In this document: positions 25,131 through 37,333 of the stretch, piece by piece
Position numbering within the stretch: the stretch's first letter is position 1
Layout of the letters: each line of letters starts with the position of its first letter
Assembly: GCA_009733575.1 (NCBI GenBank)
Contig: ML769660.1
Coordinates: 16,542 to 80,541 of the forward strand
DNA length: 64,000 nt
Direction of reading: 5' to 3'
Source of the DNA: Gymnopus androsaceus JB14
Lineage: Eukaryota > Basidiomycota > Agaricomycetes > Agaricales > Omphalotaceae
Program-made: the position numbers and the translations under genes
The notes under the pieces: generated by a model
Databases searched by the model: none
Seen by the model: only the letters and a program-made list of their open reading frames with translations
Told to the model about the DNA's origin: nothing

Positions 25131-26570
25131 AAGTGACCGGATTTTTATTTTTAGCCTGTATAATCATACGACCCATGGCTTTGTGTAAGCTCAAAATTAT
25201 TGTAGCAGACTCAGATACATTCCATCTTATCCTAATACTCATATAGAGTCCTGGTTTATGCTGTATCACCCTCTATATCATGTCCATTTTGGCATGAAAA
25301 TACCTAATTTTGGCATTTTTATAAGACCTCTGTGAGGTCAGAGCTTACTTTCACCCAAAAGAACACAACTGGACTGTATCTGTCTAGGTATTCTCGGCGG
25401 GTGATGGTGTAAAGCTAAAGTACATAGTGACATAAAGTATTTTATATAGTAAAGGAAATGAATTAAAAGGGTAACATAATGATGTATGCATAAGTGAACA
25501 GGGGTTTTTAAAAAAAAAAAATTTAAATCATGTTTATTCGCCTGTGCGCTGTAGCGTATGTTAGCGAAAATCTGCTGTGTATCGTAGTACGTATTGTAAT
25601 GTTCGGCCATTGTAAAGGTAGTGAACAGGGGTGTTACACCCTCCCCAGCCAGATTGAGTCCACAGGAGCAATCGATAATTAAATCCGGAGATTGAGTACT
25701 CACGATAGCATGTCGTGAGCATCTAATCGACATGTCGGGCAGTTGGGGCTATAACATTCATGATAGCGTGTCGTGATAGGATGTCTATTTTGTTCCCAAA
25801 ATTGCAGGCTGAAGTTTACTGATGACTGTTCATAGACCCCGTCAAGAATACGATCCTAGTCCGAAACATGTCGTGTTGGGTTCGTCGATGTAAGTAGGCT
25901 ATGGACGACGATGAGTTGGGTGTTCGCCGCTGGGATTTAGACTTGTCTAGCCCCCGTAATGTCGGGGGTCAGAGTGACATCCGTATTTACTGATTCGCAT
26001 CCCATGCCGATTATAATTCCGATTCAGCAGTGCGCTTGGGGTACATGTAGCAAGTCAGGTATGTACATTTAGAAGGGACCAGAACCATATTAGGATAGGC
26101 CAAGTGTCATTAATGATGATGTGTTCACTTGCTAGAAATGATTATCTGCGTAACTTAGTGGTAAAGTGCGAGATTAGATATTTCATTTGCACTACTGAAA
26201 TTGCAGCACACAATACGGTATTTTTATCCGCTCAAAAAACTAGCGGCAGGGTTCCACGAGAAAAAAAGTGATGTTTGTTCCTTATATTTATCTAAAAGAT
26301 GTCTTCCATCTATACATTGAATTTCCAAGAAGCCCGGACGGTCCGAACACAACCTGATGAGACTCCGGTGACCTCTCAAGCTACAGATGACCAAGCTACT
26401 TCGGGAGAAAGGAACAAAGGAAAGAAGGAAGGAAGGCAGAAAGGAAGGAAAGAAGTCTCGTTCTGCGGGCTGCTTTTCGGAAAATTTTCGGATGCGCGAC
26501 AGGCTTGTGACTCCACTGCAACTCGTTTATAAAGCTGGTGCGGTTCACCTGACGGTGGAGAGCATTTGCA
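25131..26570. other. Intergenic with R2 repeat copy
   Basis: A 131-codon minus-strand frame (25338-25733) shows no domain. R2 copy at about 25850-26030. An A-box-like 'aacttagtggtaaagtgcg' occurs near 26153, without a tRNA fold. A 77-codon frame at 26299-26532 ends upstream of the esterase. Confidence 0.4.
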
Positions 26571-28256
26571 ATGAAGGTGATAATTACTGCCATCGCGTTC
26601 CTTATGCCAATATTTTCCAGCTCTGCACTGAGCGCATCTACAAGCAATGCAACCTCGGACTCGGGCCTGGTGATCAAAAACAACGATCCCAGGATTCACT
26701 TCAATGGTCGATGGGACGAGTCACCTGGAACTTGGTGGTACGAACCCGTCCTTTTTCCTTTCCATTTTCTCTATACTGATCCTGCTTTAGGGCCAGCTCT
26801 GGCTTGAAGCTACACGTCCAAAACCTGAAATCGCTTTCTTTAAATTTGGGCCCTCATACCACTGTTCCTCTCGCTTCGGTTGGAGTCTCTCTCAACTACG
26901 GCGAGATTACCACGGTCAACGTTTCTCAAGGCGTGAACGGCATATTTAGGGAGTCTGCGGCGTTGCAAGTGGGAACATCAGAGGGAGACTTATCTGTTGT
27001 TCGCTTAAACGTTGAAGGATGGCAGGACAACAGGATTAATCTTGAAAGCATATCCCTGAACTCCGTGCGTACCTATTACGGCTCTGTCTACCTGAGCAAA
27101 CCAAAAACTAATGCTTGCTTGAAGGATGCTACACTTTTGTCGTATGTACCATCGAAACTAGCGTTTCAATTCATAGGCGATTCACTTTCGGCTGTATGTA
27201 TCGGACTTGTATGGTATCAATGCTTTCTGAACCTTCTATAGGGCCAATTCCTACCCGAGGGAGTTGATCAGGCCTGGACTTTCCTTACGGGGGAACATTT
27301 CAAAGCAGAGCATAACATCAACGCACAACCCGGGGCAGCTTTATCGGTGGGAGAATCCTTTTTTATATTAATTTTAACTGAACGCATGATCCTAGGATAT
27401 TGTATCATTTGGGAACGAGCATGGAGTGTCGTTTCAATTCTTCAGAGTGAGGTTGACTTCAACTACTCGATCATTGGTGCTGACGCAACAGTTACAGACG
27501 GAGGATACTGGTTACTTTGACACCACTGATCACAACTTTACAACTCCATGGAACTTCAGTAGGGATCAACCTCCTGCTACACATGTCGTAATCCATATCG
27601 GGTAAGTGATAAGTATATCCCGCTTTGACCTTACCAATTTCGATCCGTCGATCTTTCAGAGCGAATGATGCCGCGCAAAATGTTACGGATGCGGCATTTG
27701 TACAGGTGCGTCAAATTATTCGTGATGATAAAATGATTGCATTCATATTATATACTTAGGTGTATTCCAACTTCCTGGTTCGTCTCCGCACGATCTATAC
27801 ACACCAGCCAATCTTTGTCTTTACGCCGGTCAGTACTTTATCTTTCATGCTAAGCACGAACTGAAGCCTAACATACTTTTGACTAAGTGGGGCTGGCCAA
27901 ACGCCGACGGGACCATTAGTCAGTACTACCAGGGACAATACCAGATAATCGTTGACCAAAGGTAAGTATCAGTCTTCAGACCTAGTAGAGCTGGTTATTT
28001 ATCGCATTTTTAGACATTCAATTGGCGACGATCAAGTTTTCCTAGTGAACACAACCGGATGGGTTACATTTGAAGATGTTTTCCCCGCGTAAGTTCGCAT
28101 GCCAAGCTTGATCTGTTCCTCGTACTAAACTGTGCAAACCATCATAGCAATCAGCACCCTACCGTTGCAGGACATCAAAAGATTACTAGACTTTTCACTC
28201 AGTGGCTCCAGAAATGGGGGTTGGATCCAGAACTTGAATGGGCGACGCCTGCCTAA
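26571..28256 (+). CDS. Secreted SGNH/GDSL esterase (CE2-like)
   Basis: Eleven exons (26571-26737, 26791-27064, 27125-27193, 27242-27346, 27396-27446, 27498-27601, 27660-27705, 27760-27828, 27888-27961, 28014-28088, 28148-28256) give 380 residues without a break. The signal peptide is MKVIITAIAFLMPIFSSSALS. An N-terminal jelly-roll-type module (HFNGRWDESPGTWW, LKLHVQNLKSLSLNLG) precedes the hydrolase domain with FIGDSLSA (nucleophile Ser), HIGAND (oxyanion Asn) and ANQHPTVAGHQK (catalytic His). The layout resembles CE2-type acetyl esterases that deacetylate plant polysaccharides. The substrate is inferred from the family only. It is convergent with the MFS gene, with 113 bp between stops. Confidence 0.88.
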
Positions 28257-28369
28257 CCTACTACTACTACTGTACATCATTCTACATAAAAAGAGACTTG
28301 TGAATTCTCAATGAATCATGAAACAACTTGTATAAGGTAAATAAGTAGAAACCATGTACAGTAACAGTC

Positions 28370-30569
28370 CTATGTCGTAAATCTGAAGGTCAAACTTCTG
28401 TTTCCCTTCGCCTCCGCCTCCATATCTTCCTGTCGTTTCTCAGCCTCACTAAGCTTCGCGTATGCTTGAGCGTTGCGATGATTGCGGTATTTATAGTAAT
28501 ATTTCTGGATGAACCATAGACAGACAGCTGTCCCTGCAAAAACAATGTTGATAGTATTTCCCGTGCGGTAATCGGGCGCGTCCTTGGCTTGGTAGATTTG
28601 GGAACCCCATACTAAGCACAGACGACATGTCAGTAAGACGGTAACACAGCGCGATTCTGAAAAAACTCACCTCCGTATATGTTGGCAGCAAAAATAACTG
28701 ATCCGGATGCCAACGTTCGCTTTCCGACACTCCTGTATTCAAAAACTCCGTACAGTGAGGTGTAAAGAAAAGAAAGTCCAAAACATACCCGGTGTTCTCG
28801 GACATCCACGCAATGTTCAACGGATGAGTATATGGCCAACAGGCGACCAACAGTGCCGCAAAGTATCTTTATAATGCACTAAATGAAATTTCGCTGGAGG
28901 ATTTGAAAGATGCGCTTACTTTACACCTTTACTTGTATCCTCAGGTAGAGCTCGAAGTAGAATCCATCCAACGAGTTGCCAGATCGCTAAACGTTTACAA
29001 TTCATCGACAATTGAATGTGGAGTCAAGGTAGGTATTTACCTCCAAAAGCGCCATGGAATCCACGCTCGCGAATCTTGTCCGAATGGCGAATGAACAACA
29101 CCGTCGTTATGCATTGCAAGACATAGGGTGGTGCAGTAAGAGCATTAGCAACGAAGATTGAAAAGTCGAAGGTTTTGATGACGGATGGGAGATCTATCCA
29201 AAGAAAGGTGAGCAGGAGCCTAACATAAACAAATTATGACTTACAAACGCCCAAAGGACTAGTAGGTGTGAGACCGATGGCAGTGATAAGGAGATGTCCC
29301 CATAATCCGAGATCGGTCACAGCGTCTTTAACATCGGCCCAGTGCACATGCTTCCTATATGCGAGTCGGTCAAGGTCAGAAATAAAGCAATACGCGCTAA
29401 CATTGAAAAACATATACGCACTCGTAGACGCGTTTCGAAGGATCATCACGTACAATACGTGTAACTGCAATGCGGACTTGCCTTTCGTTGAACCAGGGCT
29501 TCCAGCCACGGATACCGCCTTCGTACGCGTTGCGTTTCTTGGCAAGTACAACCTAGAAGAATAGCATGTAAGCATTCTACAAGTAGAACAACGAATTAGG
29601 AGAAGAGACACCAACCAAGTAAGCAGCCCAATAACAACAGTAATGATACCGTCGACCAAGAACAACCACTTCCATCCCTCGAGCCCTCCAACTCCTTGTA
29701 ACTGTAGCAGACCGCTGGCCATCAATCCACTAACGGCGCTGGCGATGGTCTGCACGCCCCAAAACCAAGCAAGTCTTGTGGCCAGCTCAGTGCTTCGGTA
29801 AAAGGACCCAAGGTAAATAAGCGTGGCCGGAATGACACCACCTTCGGTTAAACCAATCACTGGGAGGGAAAATTAGAAGGAAGAAAGAAGACTGAACAAA
29901 GTCACGTACTGCAGCGGACTATAGGGATTCTAGTCAGATCAGTATGTTCACAGCATTCACAAGGTACTAAAGCTCACCAGTCAAATATCCACCTCGATTC
30001 TTGATCAATGCATGCGAGAGTGTGACGAGTCCCCAGCAGAACATCAGAAATGGGATCCCTGAATGTCAGATGAAAGATCAACAAAATGAATGAAATAGTG
30101 AAATTGGTTCAACTCACATCGCACAGGATGAACGATCTTGCAAACCACAGCACCAAATAAACATGCCAGACTGAAGATCACAGAATAAATCGCCGTCGCA
30201 AGGATTCACCGTATCCGTCGTGAAACCCAAATCCGCTGGTAAATTGTCGGAAACTGCGTTGGAAATGTTCGTTCTGTCCATGTTCAGCACGAACGTGGTC
30301 AGGAGGACCCAGGGAAATAGGCGGGTATCGAGGATTCGGACGACTCTCGCTTCCTCTTCGCGAGTATAAGTGAGGTTTGGAACGAAGAAGGGGTTGTCGG
30401 AGAGAGCAGAGGTCCCGGTCTTTGTGGTGTCGTCTAGTGTGTATGCTTGATCCACAGCATTGATGTCTTCCTCCTTGATACTGCTCTTTTCCCGCTCGTG
30501 GCCATCCGGCTGAGCCCAATGCTGCTCACCTCCTTCGAGTTCGTTGGAGGGTAGAGGCTGTTGTGACAT
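28370..30569 (-). CDS. MFS transporter, Dal5/allantoate permease-like
   Basis: A multi-exon gene for a 12-helix plasma-membrane anion:cation symporter of the Dal5 type, which moves organic anions such as allantoate or vitamins. The N-tail is acidic and hydrophilic, then VVRILDTRLFPWVLLTTF and NMDRTNISNA (first helix and loop A signature). Further on come RCMIGLTEGGVIPATLIYLG, KHVHWADVKDAVTDLGLWGH and WPYTHPLNIAWMSENTG. The C-tail is rich in Glu and Lys and ends SLTFRFTT. One extra C in 'gtgaatccttgcg' near 30206 shifts the frame after DTVN; with one C fewer the helix LATAIYSVIFSLACLFGAVV reads on. Substrate cannot be told from sequence. Confidence 0.87.
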
Positions 30570-31260
30570 AGCTACCTATCTTAACGCCGACTTGAGAGTA
30601 TTGAGAACACCTCTTCTCAGATCATTGTATTAAATAAGAGAAGCTCCATGGACAGATGATGTCTCCTGGTGTCGCATTTTCATGATGAAATTGCGCGATG
30701 TTCTCCCGCCATTGTTCCTCCCTTTCGTTGCCTGAAATAGGCAGATAAGCATGTCAGTTTCGTATGGATGGTGTGCTGGTGTGCGGCTACGCTGTCGTCA
30801 CCACCAATCATATATTGCAGTGGCGTGTGTAGCATTGATTTCTTCGCTATTTTGGATTGGGCTGAAAAAGGACGCTGAAAAAAGGACGGCCTACCGCGAG
30901 TGCGGTACGGCTCGTTATTTCTGCACGTTGGGTGGCTGTGTGCAAGTCGCTATCAAGATACTGTACCTAGCGCAAGAAAGATGTGTAGATTACGCCACCG
31001 CACGCCATTTACAGCGTAGCGCCGACGACGTACGGTGGGTAGCACAATTGGATCGGTTCCTAGCCTTGTACTATTTTCAAGTCGCCGCACTGCGCAATTT
31101 GCATAAATGTAGGTCATAATACCTTCAACCATTCGGGTCGAATCAAGGGGTGAACTTTCCTCCCTAGGCACGGCAAATATCCACAATGTGTCATCTGGGG
31201 AGCACCATGGGCCGAATGAATACCATCAGTGGTATGACTGATGAAGATAGAAATCCAACA
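30570..31260. other. Intergenic, no supported gene
   Basis: The MFS promoter lies at the left edge. A 122-codon plus frame (30751-31119) and its antisense shadow show no known motif. Confidence 0.35.
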
Positions 31261-31548
31261 TTAATGGTGAATGTCTCCGGTGGAGAAGGACAGAAGTCGA
31301 AAACCTTGAGCTTTTCCAAAAATTGCAAGCAAGCTCAGCACGGGATCCATTGTCGATTTGACGTGAACGAAGACCGAAGCCGTTTTAAATGCTTGCCAAT
31401 AATAAAGAAGAGCGGCAAAAGAGCAACAGAAGAACATGAGTGGAGTTGGAGCACAAAGAGTTCGAGAAAGCGCCAAATCACGACCACGTGCTTCGAGTAG
31501 CTCATTTGCCTTGCGTCCACGTAGAACTCGAGTAAAATCCATGACCAT
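31261..31548 (-). CDS. Hypothetical small membrane protein
   Basis: A 95-codon frame with a basic N-terminus (DFTRVLRGRKANELLEARGR), one hydrophobic span (APTPLMFFCCSFAALLYYW) and a polar tail. I do not recognise a family. Its ATG lies only 45 bp from the ATG of the divergent gene at 31594, which leaves almost no promoter. A plus-strand frame (31186-31500) overlaps it. Treat as tentative. Confidence 0.35.
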   Translation of the reverse strand: MVMDFTRVLRGRKANELLEARGRDLALSRTLCAPTPLMFFCCSFAALLYYWQAFKTASVFVHVKSTMDPVLSLLAIFGKAQGFRLLSFSTGDIHH

Positions 31549-31593
31549 GATTTAATTCGTTATCCCTCTACAGCACCAAACACAACGCCGCCC

Positions 31594-33961
31594 ATGGACC
31601 GTCATTTTGACTCGGACTCTGAGCATCTCGAATCCGAGATTAATCAATCCTATGTAGCTATAGGTTAGTTCAATTGCTTTATAGATCATGCTATACATCC
31701 TGACATAAATCGTATGCTTCTTAGCATCTAAACGGTCTTCAAAACTCGATACCACCGCATTTGACCCTACATCTTTATCCTCTTCCTTTCCTCACCCAGA
31801 TCATCCCAACGTGAAATGTGATCTCAATTTCAACGGCAATAACTTTGAAACTGCATCTAAATATGCCAACTCGAATGGTGGATTTGAATCAGCCGAATTC
31901 AGACGAAAGCTCTCTTTGGTCGACGCTCTACTAGTGCCACTCGAGTCATCTGCATTATTCCCTTTCAAATTCCAATCTCCTCCTTCTGCGATATCCCCGC
32001 AGCAGAATTCGATTGATATGTTACCTTCTCAAGCTTGGCCATCGTCTTCCCTGGAAACGGAACCAGCAGAAGTACAATCGAACAGCGTTGGGGATAAGTT
32101 CTGCTACTACTTCGATTTCAGCACCTTACCAGAACCGGCATTTTGCAACTCTTACGATTGTTCTTCTCGTGCTTCGACTCCCGCACAGCCATCACTACCT
32201 TCAATGGAGACAGAGGTGGAAACTTCGCAGTCGGTCGATTCTGCTCCCCCGATATCTCCCTTGCCTGCACCATCCGCACAGCTTCCTGAACCACAGTCCC
32301 AGTCCCAATCACTCCCTTTCTCCCTTCACACTCGGCTCCCAACTCCTCCATGGGCTAAACTCCTCCCCCAACCTCCACTTCCACCGTCAAGCCGCGGACG
32401 GAAGCGAAAGCGAACGACGCCTAGTGGTGTAGATCATGCGAGGAAACTTTCTCCTCCCGCCAGTGTCCCCTACGCCCGCTCTATCACTCCAATTGTTATC
32501 AGTCCGAGCCTAGAACCAAAACCCAACCCGAATCCGGGCTCCAACCCAGTCATCACTTACCGTCTCAAAACGCCTACGGGGTCGGTAGTGCAGAAAGAGG
32601 ATTACATGGCTAATTTCATGCACTCTATTGATATATCGGAGGCGGAGACGATCGAGAAGAGCCAGGAGGGGAAGCTGCGGAAGGAGATTGCAGCGAAGAG
32701 GAAACAGGGAAAAAGCCACAGTCGGGTCATATTTGCGAGTGGAAAAGCAGAAGTGGTAGGAGGAACTGAGCTGGATTTTGACCCGGAGGTAACAAAGGGT
32801 CGGGGTAGTACGAGGGACGCTCCGAACCAATTCAAACACAGAGCACTGGTCGATTGCGAAACAGAGGACGAATCCGGACCCGTGAAGGGCAAGGAGATGG
32901 AAAAGGAGAACGCTTCTCCTTTCCATGCTGGTGTTGATTGTACAGACGTGTTGGACGATGATACGGGTACCGAAATGGAAGAGAAGTGGACCAGGACGAA
33001 GGAAGGAAGGACGAGAAAGCTTGAGCAGGATCTGGATGGAATGGCGCCGCGGAGAGAGATACAACGACATCGGTAAGTAACAGATTGTTGTAATGAACCT
33101 TTCTAACGTTTTTTTTCGCTGACCGTGTGTAGACCGGATGATTACGACGCTGCCAGAATTCCAGCATCCCACTTTGCACCTGCTCCTCCCAGATCTTCCT
33201 CATCGTCCTCCACCTATCCCGAAAGTGCCCCCGTCCGCCGCTCGCTCTCTCCTCCTCCCATCTCCGCCTCCAACACTCGGCGATCGAAGCCTCCGCCTGT
33301 TCTCAAAAAGCCCAAACAACCAGCCCGCCGTCAAGGGAAGAAAACTACCACTGCCCTCCCCGCAGAACTCGAAACCCAAACCAACGAAGCCAAATATCTT
33401 GCGCCGCCGCGCGATGTCAAAGAGGCTGAATTTGCTCCGAGTCTTCTCATTGAACAGGCAAAGAACCAACAAATCATCAACGAAAGAAGTCGGAAGGGCG
33501 TTCAAAGTAGAGCAGACGGAAGCAGCAGCAGAGACAGAATCCACACATTAGGAACACTGCGGAACGAGAAGCGACTGTGGTGGGAGAAGGAGAAGGAGAA
33601 GAAGCAGAAGTTGTGGGAGGCTGAGATGGACGCGATGAAAGGTGTGGTAGAGGCAGGGGACACTGATGCAAAAGGCGTCAATTCGGTTAATAGTATCCTC
33701 TCCGCTCTTGGCGTTTACTCCTGTGATGTAAAACGGGAACCGAAAGAGTTGGGTGGGGAAGGAGTGGCTAGGATAGAGCCTGAGGGGGGAAACGAGAGGA
33801 AACCGGAGGTTGATTCGGGGGAGGTGGTGCAAAGTGTGGTAACGGTAGGGAGCGCTGGCGATAGTGAGAAGGCAGTCATTCCTGTCAACAATATCCTGGC
33901 CACCCTTGGCGTATATCCCGCTGATGCAACATGGGAGTTGAGAGATGATATTTGGAGTTGA
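31594..33961 (+). CDS. Hypothetical Ser/Pro-rich nuclear-type protein
   Basis: Three exons (31594-31663, 31725-33072, 33133-33961) give an intact 748-residue protein. It is low-complexity and rich in Ser, Pro, Glu and Lys, with basic clusters (SSRGRKRKRTTPSG, RRSKPPPVLKKPKQPARRQGKK) that could be nuclear signals. A charged helix (NEKRLWWEKEKEKKQKLWEAE) and two related motifs, VNSILSALGVYSCD and VNNILATLGVYPAD, lie near the C-terminus. No catalytic domain is visible. A diverged, broken copy lies at 37896-40240. The start is supported by a clean first intron that keeps the frame; 31811 is the alternative. Confidence 0.7.
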
Positions 33962-34880
33962 TTAACGCGCTGTATTTTCGGATTGTACACAAGTAGCAGA
34001 ATACTTGGGTCTTGGGATTTTAAATCCATTTCTGACGAAGAAGTACAGCTTTGGCTTGCATTCGATCTGTCTACGCATTACTCGAGCCAGTAGCGCAAAC
34101 ATAATCATATTCTCGACCCCATCCCAATGTGAAGGAGTCGCCCGGAACGTGAGGCGACTCTCAAAATGTGGATGTGCCACCTAGAGATGGTAGTGAAAGA
34201 GACTAACATAGTATACATTCCCATTTGAACTTCGAAATAGTCGGACGCTACATCAATTGGCTAAAATCGCCGACCGCAGCCTCAGCTTCCCCGATGCCTT
34301 CAAGAAACAAAGCTTCGAATTCAACAAAACCGCCGCAATACTCGAAAACGAATCCGACGGAGATACATCCGAATAACTACAATATTCACCATCTTGAGCA
34401 AAGCGAACTGGGGTTTCGCAAGCAACGCATCAACGTGAACCCATTCATCCCATTGTGTATCATTATGCGCTAAACTCTAGGTGGATGTTTAGGCGCTGCA
34501 AGGGATACCTAGAGTGCTGATCTTCCTTTTAGATCCAGAAGAGGCTCGAAAATGGAATGGATCCAGGTAGCGGAGGAGGGAAAGTTTTGTTTGACCGAGG
34601 ACAGCGTCAGAGTGTGCAGGTTAGGGTGTGTATGTCAGGACTATATGAATATGAATGACGACATAAGGAAGAGGCTTGATCGAACGATTGGTTTGACTTA
34701 CATGGTATGTTATCCTCATGTGGCTCCAGCGTCAGTTCTAAGGTATCACCTGCATACTGCAGGATCCAACGTATTGCCTCATTATGATATCTCGGACGAC
34801 TCGGATAGCATGAGATACAAGGATCGCAGGTTTAAAATATCCAGAGACACGACCGGTGTCGGATCCACGCGGTGAAGGCG
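33962..34880. other. Intergenic with remains of the F-box gene 3' end
   Basis: After the stop at 34881 the same minus-strand frame continues for about 32 codons with leucine-rich sequence (VVSLDILNLRSLYLML) before the next stop. Beyond that I see no gene. Confidence 0.4.
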
Positions 34881-35537
34881 CTAAGATTGAGCTTGTTGCC
34901 GGAGTCCAGGACGCGGAGTTGTATAGATCTCGGCTGGAAATGTGAGTCCTGGGCCCGAGGCATACTCCAATCTTCGGCATTCCAAGGAACCGAACCTCAG
35001 TTCCTTCAAATGCGTCGCATGGCTTATTAGAGACGCGAATTCCGCAAATTTTGAAATGCTAAATATATAAAAAGAGACCCGAGTCAGTGAAGGAGACTTG
35101 AACATGCAAGTCAGCGCCGACTTGAGTGAAGAGGAAAGTTTATCCCATTCGACTAGGATGAACGATAACTGATTCACGTTGAGGAGTCGCTGTATAACTC
35201 TGGCCGTGGAATCGTATCCATCGTGGTCTCTCGGTGAGACACTCATGCTTTTGCAGAAACACCGCAAGTTCACAGCCTGAACATAAGTGGCAAAGCGCGG
35301 ATTTTTATCGAATAAAGCGATGAGACGAGCATTATCCGCTATATATCTGCGGCTAAGGTCGTTATATCGCTCCGCTGACTTGGCAAAGTCTGGGGATTCG
35401 AGAGTAATATGATGAAATATGCCACGCTGAGAGGCGGAAACCAAGGCGCGCGAGACCAGCGCACACTGGAGAAGAGAATGCTTGTCGCAGTAGAGATTTT
35501 CGAGGATGGGTTCGATAAGTTCGATTGGGAGGATCAT
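34881..35537 (-). pseudogene. F-box-like protein, C-terminally truncated
   Basis: Starts MILPIELIEPILENLYCDKH, followed by CALVSRALVSASQRGIFHHI, the usual F-box layout of agaricomycete F-box proteins. These act as substrate adaptors of SCF ubiquitin ligases. A frame upstream adds 20 residues (ATG at 35597), but the motif start favours 35537. A leucine-rich part follows (LTRVSFYIFSISKFAEFASL). At about 219 residues it is short for the family, and in-frame similarity-like sequence after the stop suggests a nonsense change. Confidence 0.6.
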
Positions 35538-35997
35538 GGTAGTTGTGCAAGAAATGAAGTGCCGGTTGGCCACCGGCACTTGCGATTCCCGTCTCATCTA
35601 AACCATCATTCTTCCGTACTGAGGCAACTCTGAGGTATCCGGTTCGCTTCTTACTCGCAAGAAAATCATTTCAGTCAAGTAATACCTAACGAATATGGTC
35701 AAAACTTCACTTTGAAAGTGCGCAAAATATCGCTGTAAATCCATCCCAGTCTCCTAGAGGAGATCGGAATCGTTTCCGAATACAGCATATTATGGCAAAT
35801 TTCAGCAGCGGTATGTGAGAGTAATTACGAACCTTTGGTGAATATATTGATCTTATTGAAGATATTCGCAAAGCTCGATGACAAGACAAACAGCAGAGGT
35901 CGTACGATCCCCTTTCTGTTACTTTCTACTTTTGCTCCGTCCAAACTCCAGAATATTACCGAAAGACCTTCCTGCGCACGGGAATAATTCCAACGAG

Positions 35998-36004
35998 ATA
36001 AATA
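35998..36004 (+). promoter_or_regulatory. ATAAATA core element of the GPI-protein paralogs
   Basis: ATAAATA occurs 75 bp before the ATG here and at the same place before the other three paralogs (40739, 42655, 44303), within a conserved stretch that also has 'cgtccaaactccag'. It is a likely TATA-like box. Confidence 0.55.
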
Positions 36005-36072
36005 GCTCACCTGCTTTCATGAATCGGCACTCGACTTTGAGCTGAAAGGAAGTCCACTCGCTCAACTACACG

Positions 36073-37333
36073 ATGAAGTTCACGCCATTCGTTGTCCTTT
36101 CTCTTCTTTCCATCGCCGCGACTGGGGTGTTGGCGCAGGACTCGAGTTCTACGGATGACACGAGTATTGTGGATCCCTCGAGTACAGCGGATTCCGCCAG
36201 TACTGTGGATACCACAACGGACACGTCGGCCGGCACTGACACCGACACAGGTAAGTTACTGGCGGGTTTCTTCACCTCACCCTACTTTAATGCTTTTTCT
36301 AGATTCGGCCAGTTCGACCTCCACTGCAGACGACTCCTCTGAGACCACAGCCGACACGGATTCGGGTGAGCTGCTTGCGATCTTCCTCACCTCGCCCACT
36401 CTTCAACTTTTTTTTCTAGATCCGGCCAGTTCGACCTCCACTGCGGACGACTCCTCTGAGACCACAGCCGATACAGATTCGGGTGAGCTACTCGCGATCT
36501 TCCTCACCTCGCCCAACTCTTCAACTGTTTTTTTCTAGATAAGGCCAGTTCGACCTCCACCGCGGACAACTCCTCTGAGACCACAGCCGACACAGATTCA
36601 GGTGAGTTACTCGCGATCTTCCTCACCTCGCCACTCTTCAACCGTTTTTTTTTAGATACGGCCAGTTCGACCTCCACGGCGGACGACTCCTCTGAGACAA
36701 CAGCCGACACGGATTCGGGTGAGCTACTTGCAATCTTGCTCACCTCCCCCACTCTTCAACTGTTTTTTTTTCTAGATCCGGCCAGTTCGACCTCCACTGC
36801 GGACGACTCCTCTGAGACCACAGCCGACACGGATTCGGGTGAGCTACTTGCGATCTTCCTCACCTCCCCCACTCTTCAACTGTTTTTTTTCCTAGATCCG
36901 GCCAGTTTGACCGCCACCGCGGATGACTCCTCTGAGACCACAGCCGATACAGATTCGGGTGAGCTACTTGCGATCTTCCTCACCTCGCCCACTCTTTCAA
37001 CTTTTTTTCATTCTAGATATTACAACTGATGCTGATAGTGACACCGATACTGACACTGCAACTGTAGCTTCCGTGGCCGCTACCTTCTCTACCACAGACA
37101 TCCCAGTTTCACTAACGACTCCTCTTGTTTCATCTGCTTTCTCGATGATCTCTGTGAAAAGCACCGCTCTAGCATCGACTTTGCAAATCAGTACAAGTAG
37201 TGCTTCTAGTGCGTCCGCGACTGCGAAAAAGAACAGTGCTGGAGGGAACAAGATGGTTGTGGGATATGCCACGAGCGTGGCTATTGCGGCTGTGGTTGGT
37301 GCTGTTGGGTTTGGAATGGCTATCGTGCTTTAA
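36073..37333 (+). CDS. GPI-anchored Ser/Thr-rich protein 1 (CFEM lost)
   Basis: A 290-residue predicted cell-wall protein in eight exons. Exon 1 (36073-36250) encodes signal peptide MKFTPFVVLSLLSIAATGVLA and a Thr/Asp-rich start. Exons 2-7 (36303-36365, 36420-36482, 36539-36601, 36656-36718, 36776-36838, 36896-36958) are six near-identical 63-bp exons, all in phase 1. Each adds a 21-residue unit with SSTSTADDSSETTADTDS. Exon 8 (37017-37333) ends in a GPI-type tail (NSAGGNKMVVGYATSVAIAA then a hydrophobic run). There are no cysteines of a CFEM domain. It is probably heavily O-glycosylated and acts as a wall stalk. Confidence 0.8.

Noticed and set aside
26140..26200. tRNA gene from an A-box-like 'aacttagtggtaaagtgcg'
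   Set aside because: No B box, no acceptor stem and no anticodon arm can be formed.
32118..33203. Several minus-strand frames of 77-220 codons opposite the Ser/Pro-rich gene
   Set aside because: Low-complexity shadows of the plus-strand gene, which has clean introns and an intact frame.
36092..37029. Long open frames of 148 and 97 codons in the first GPI-protein gene
   Set aside because: They are read-through of 63-bp exons and their introns. Splice sites and phase show the exon model instead.
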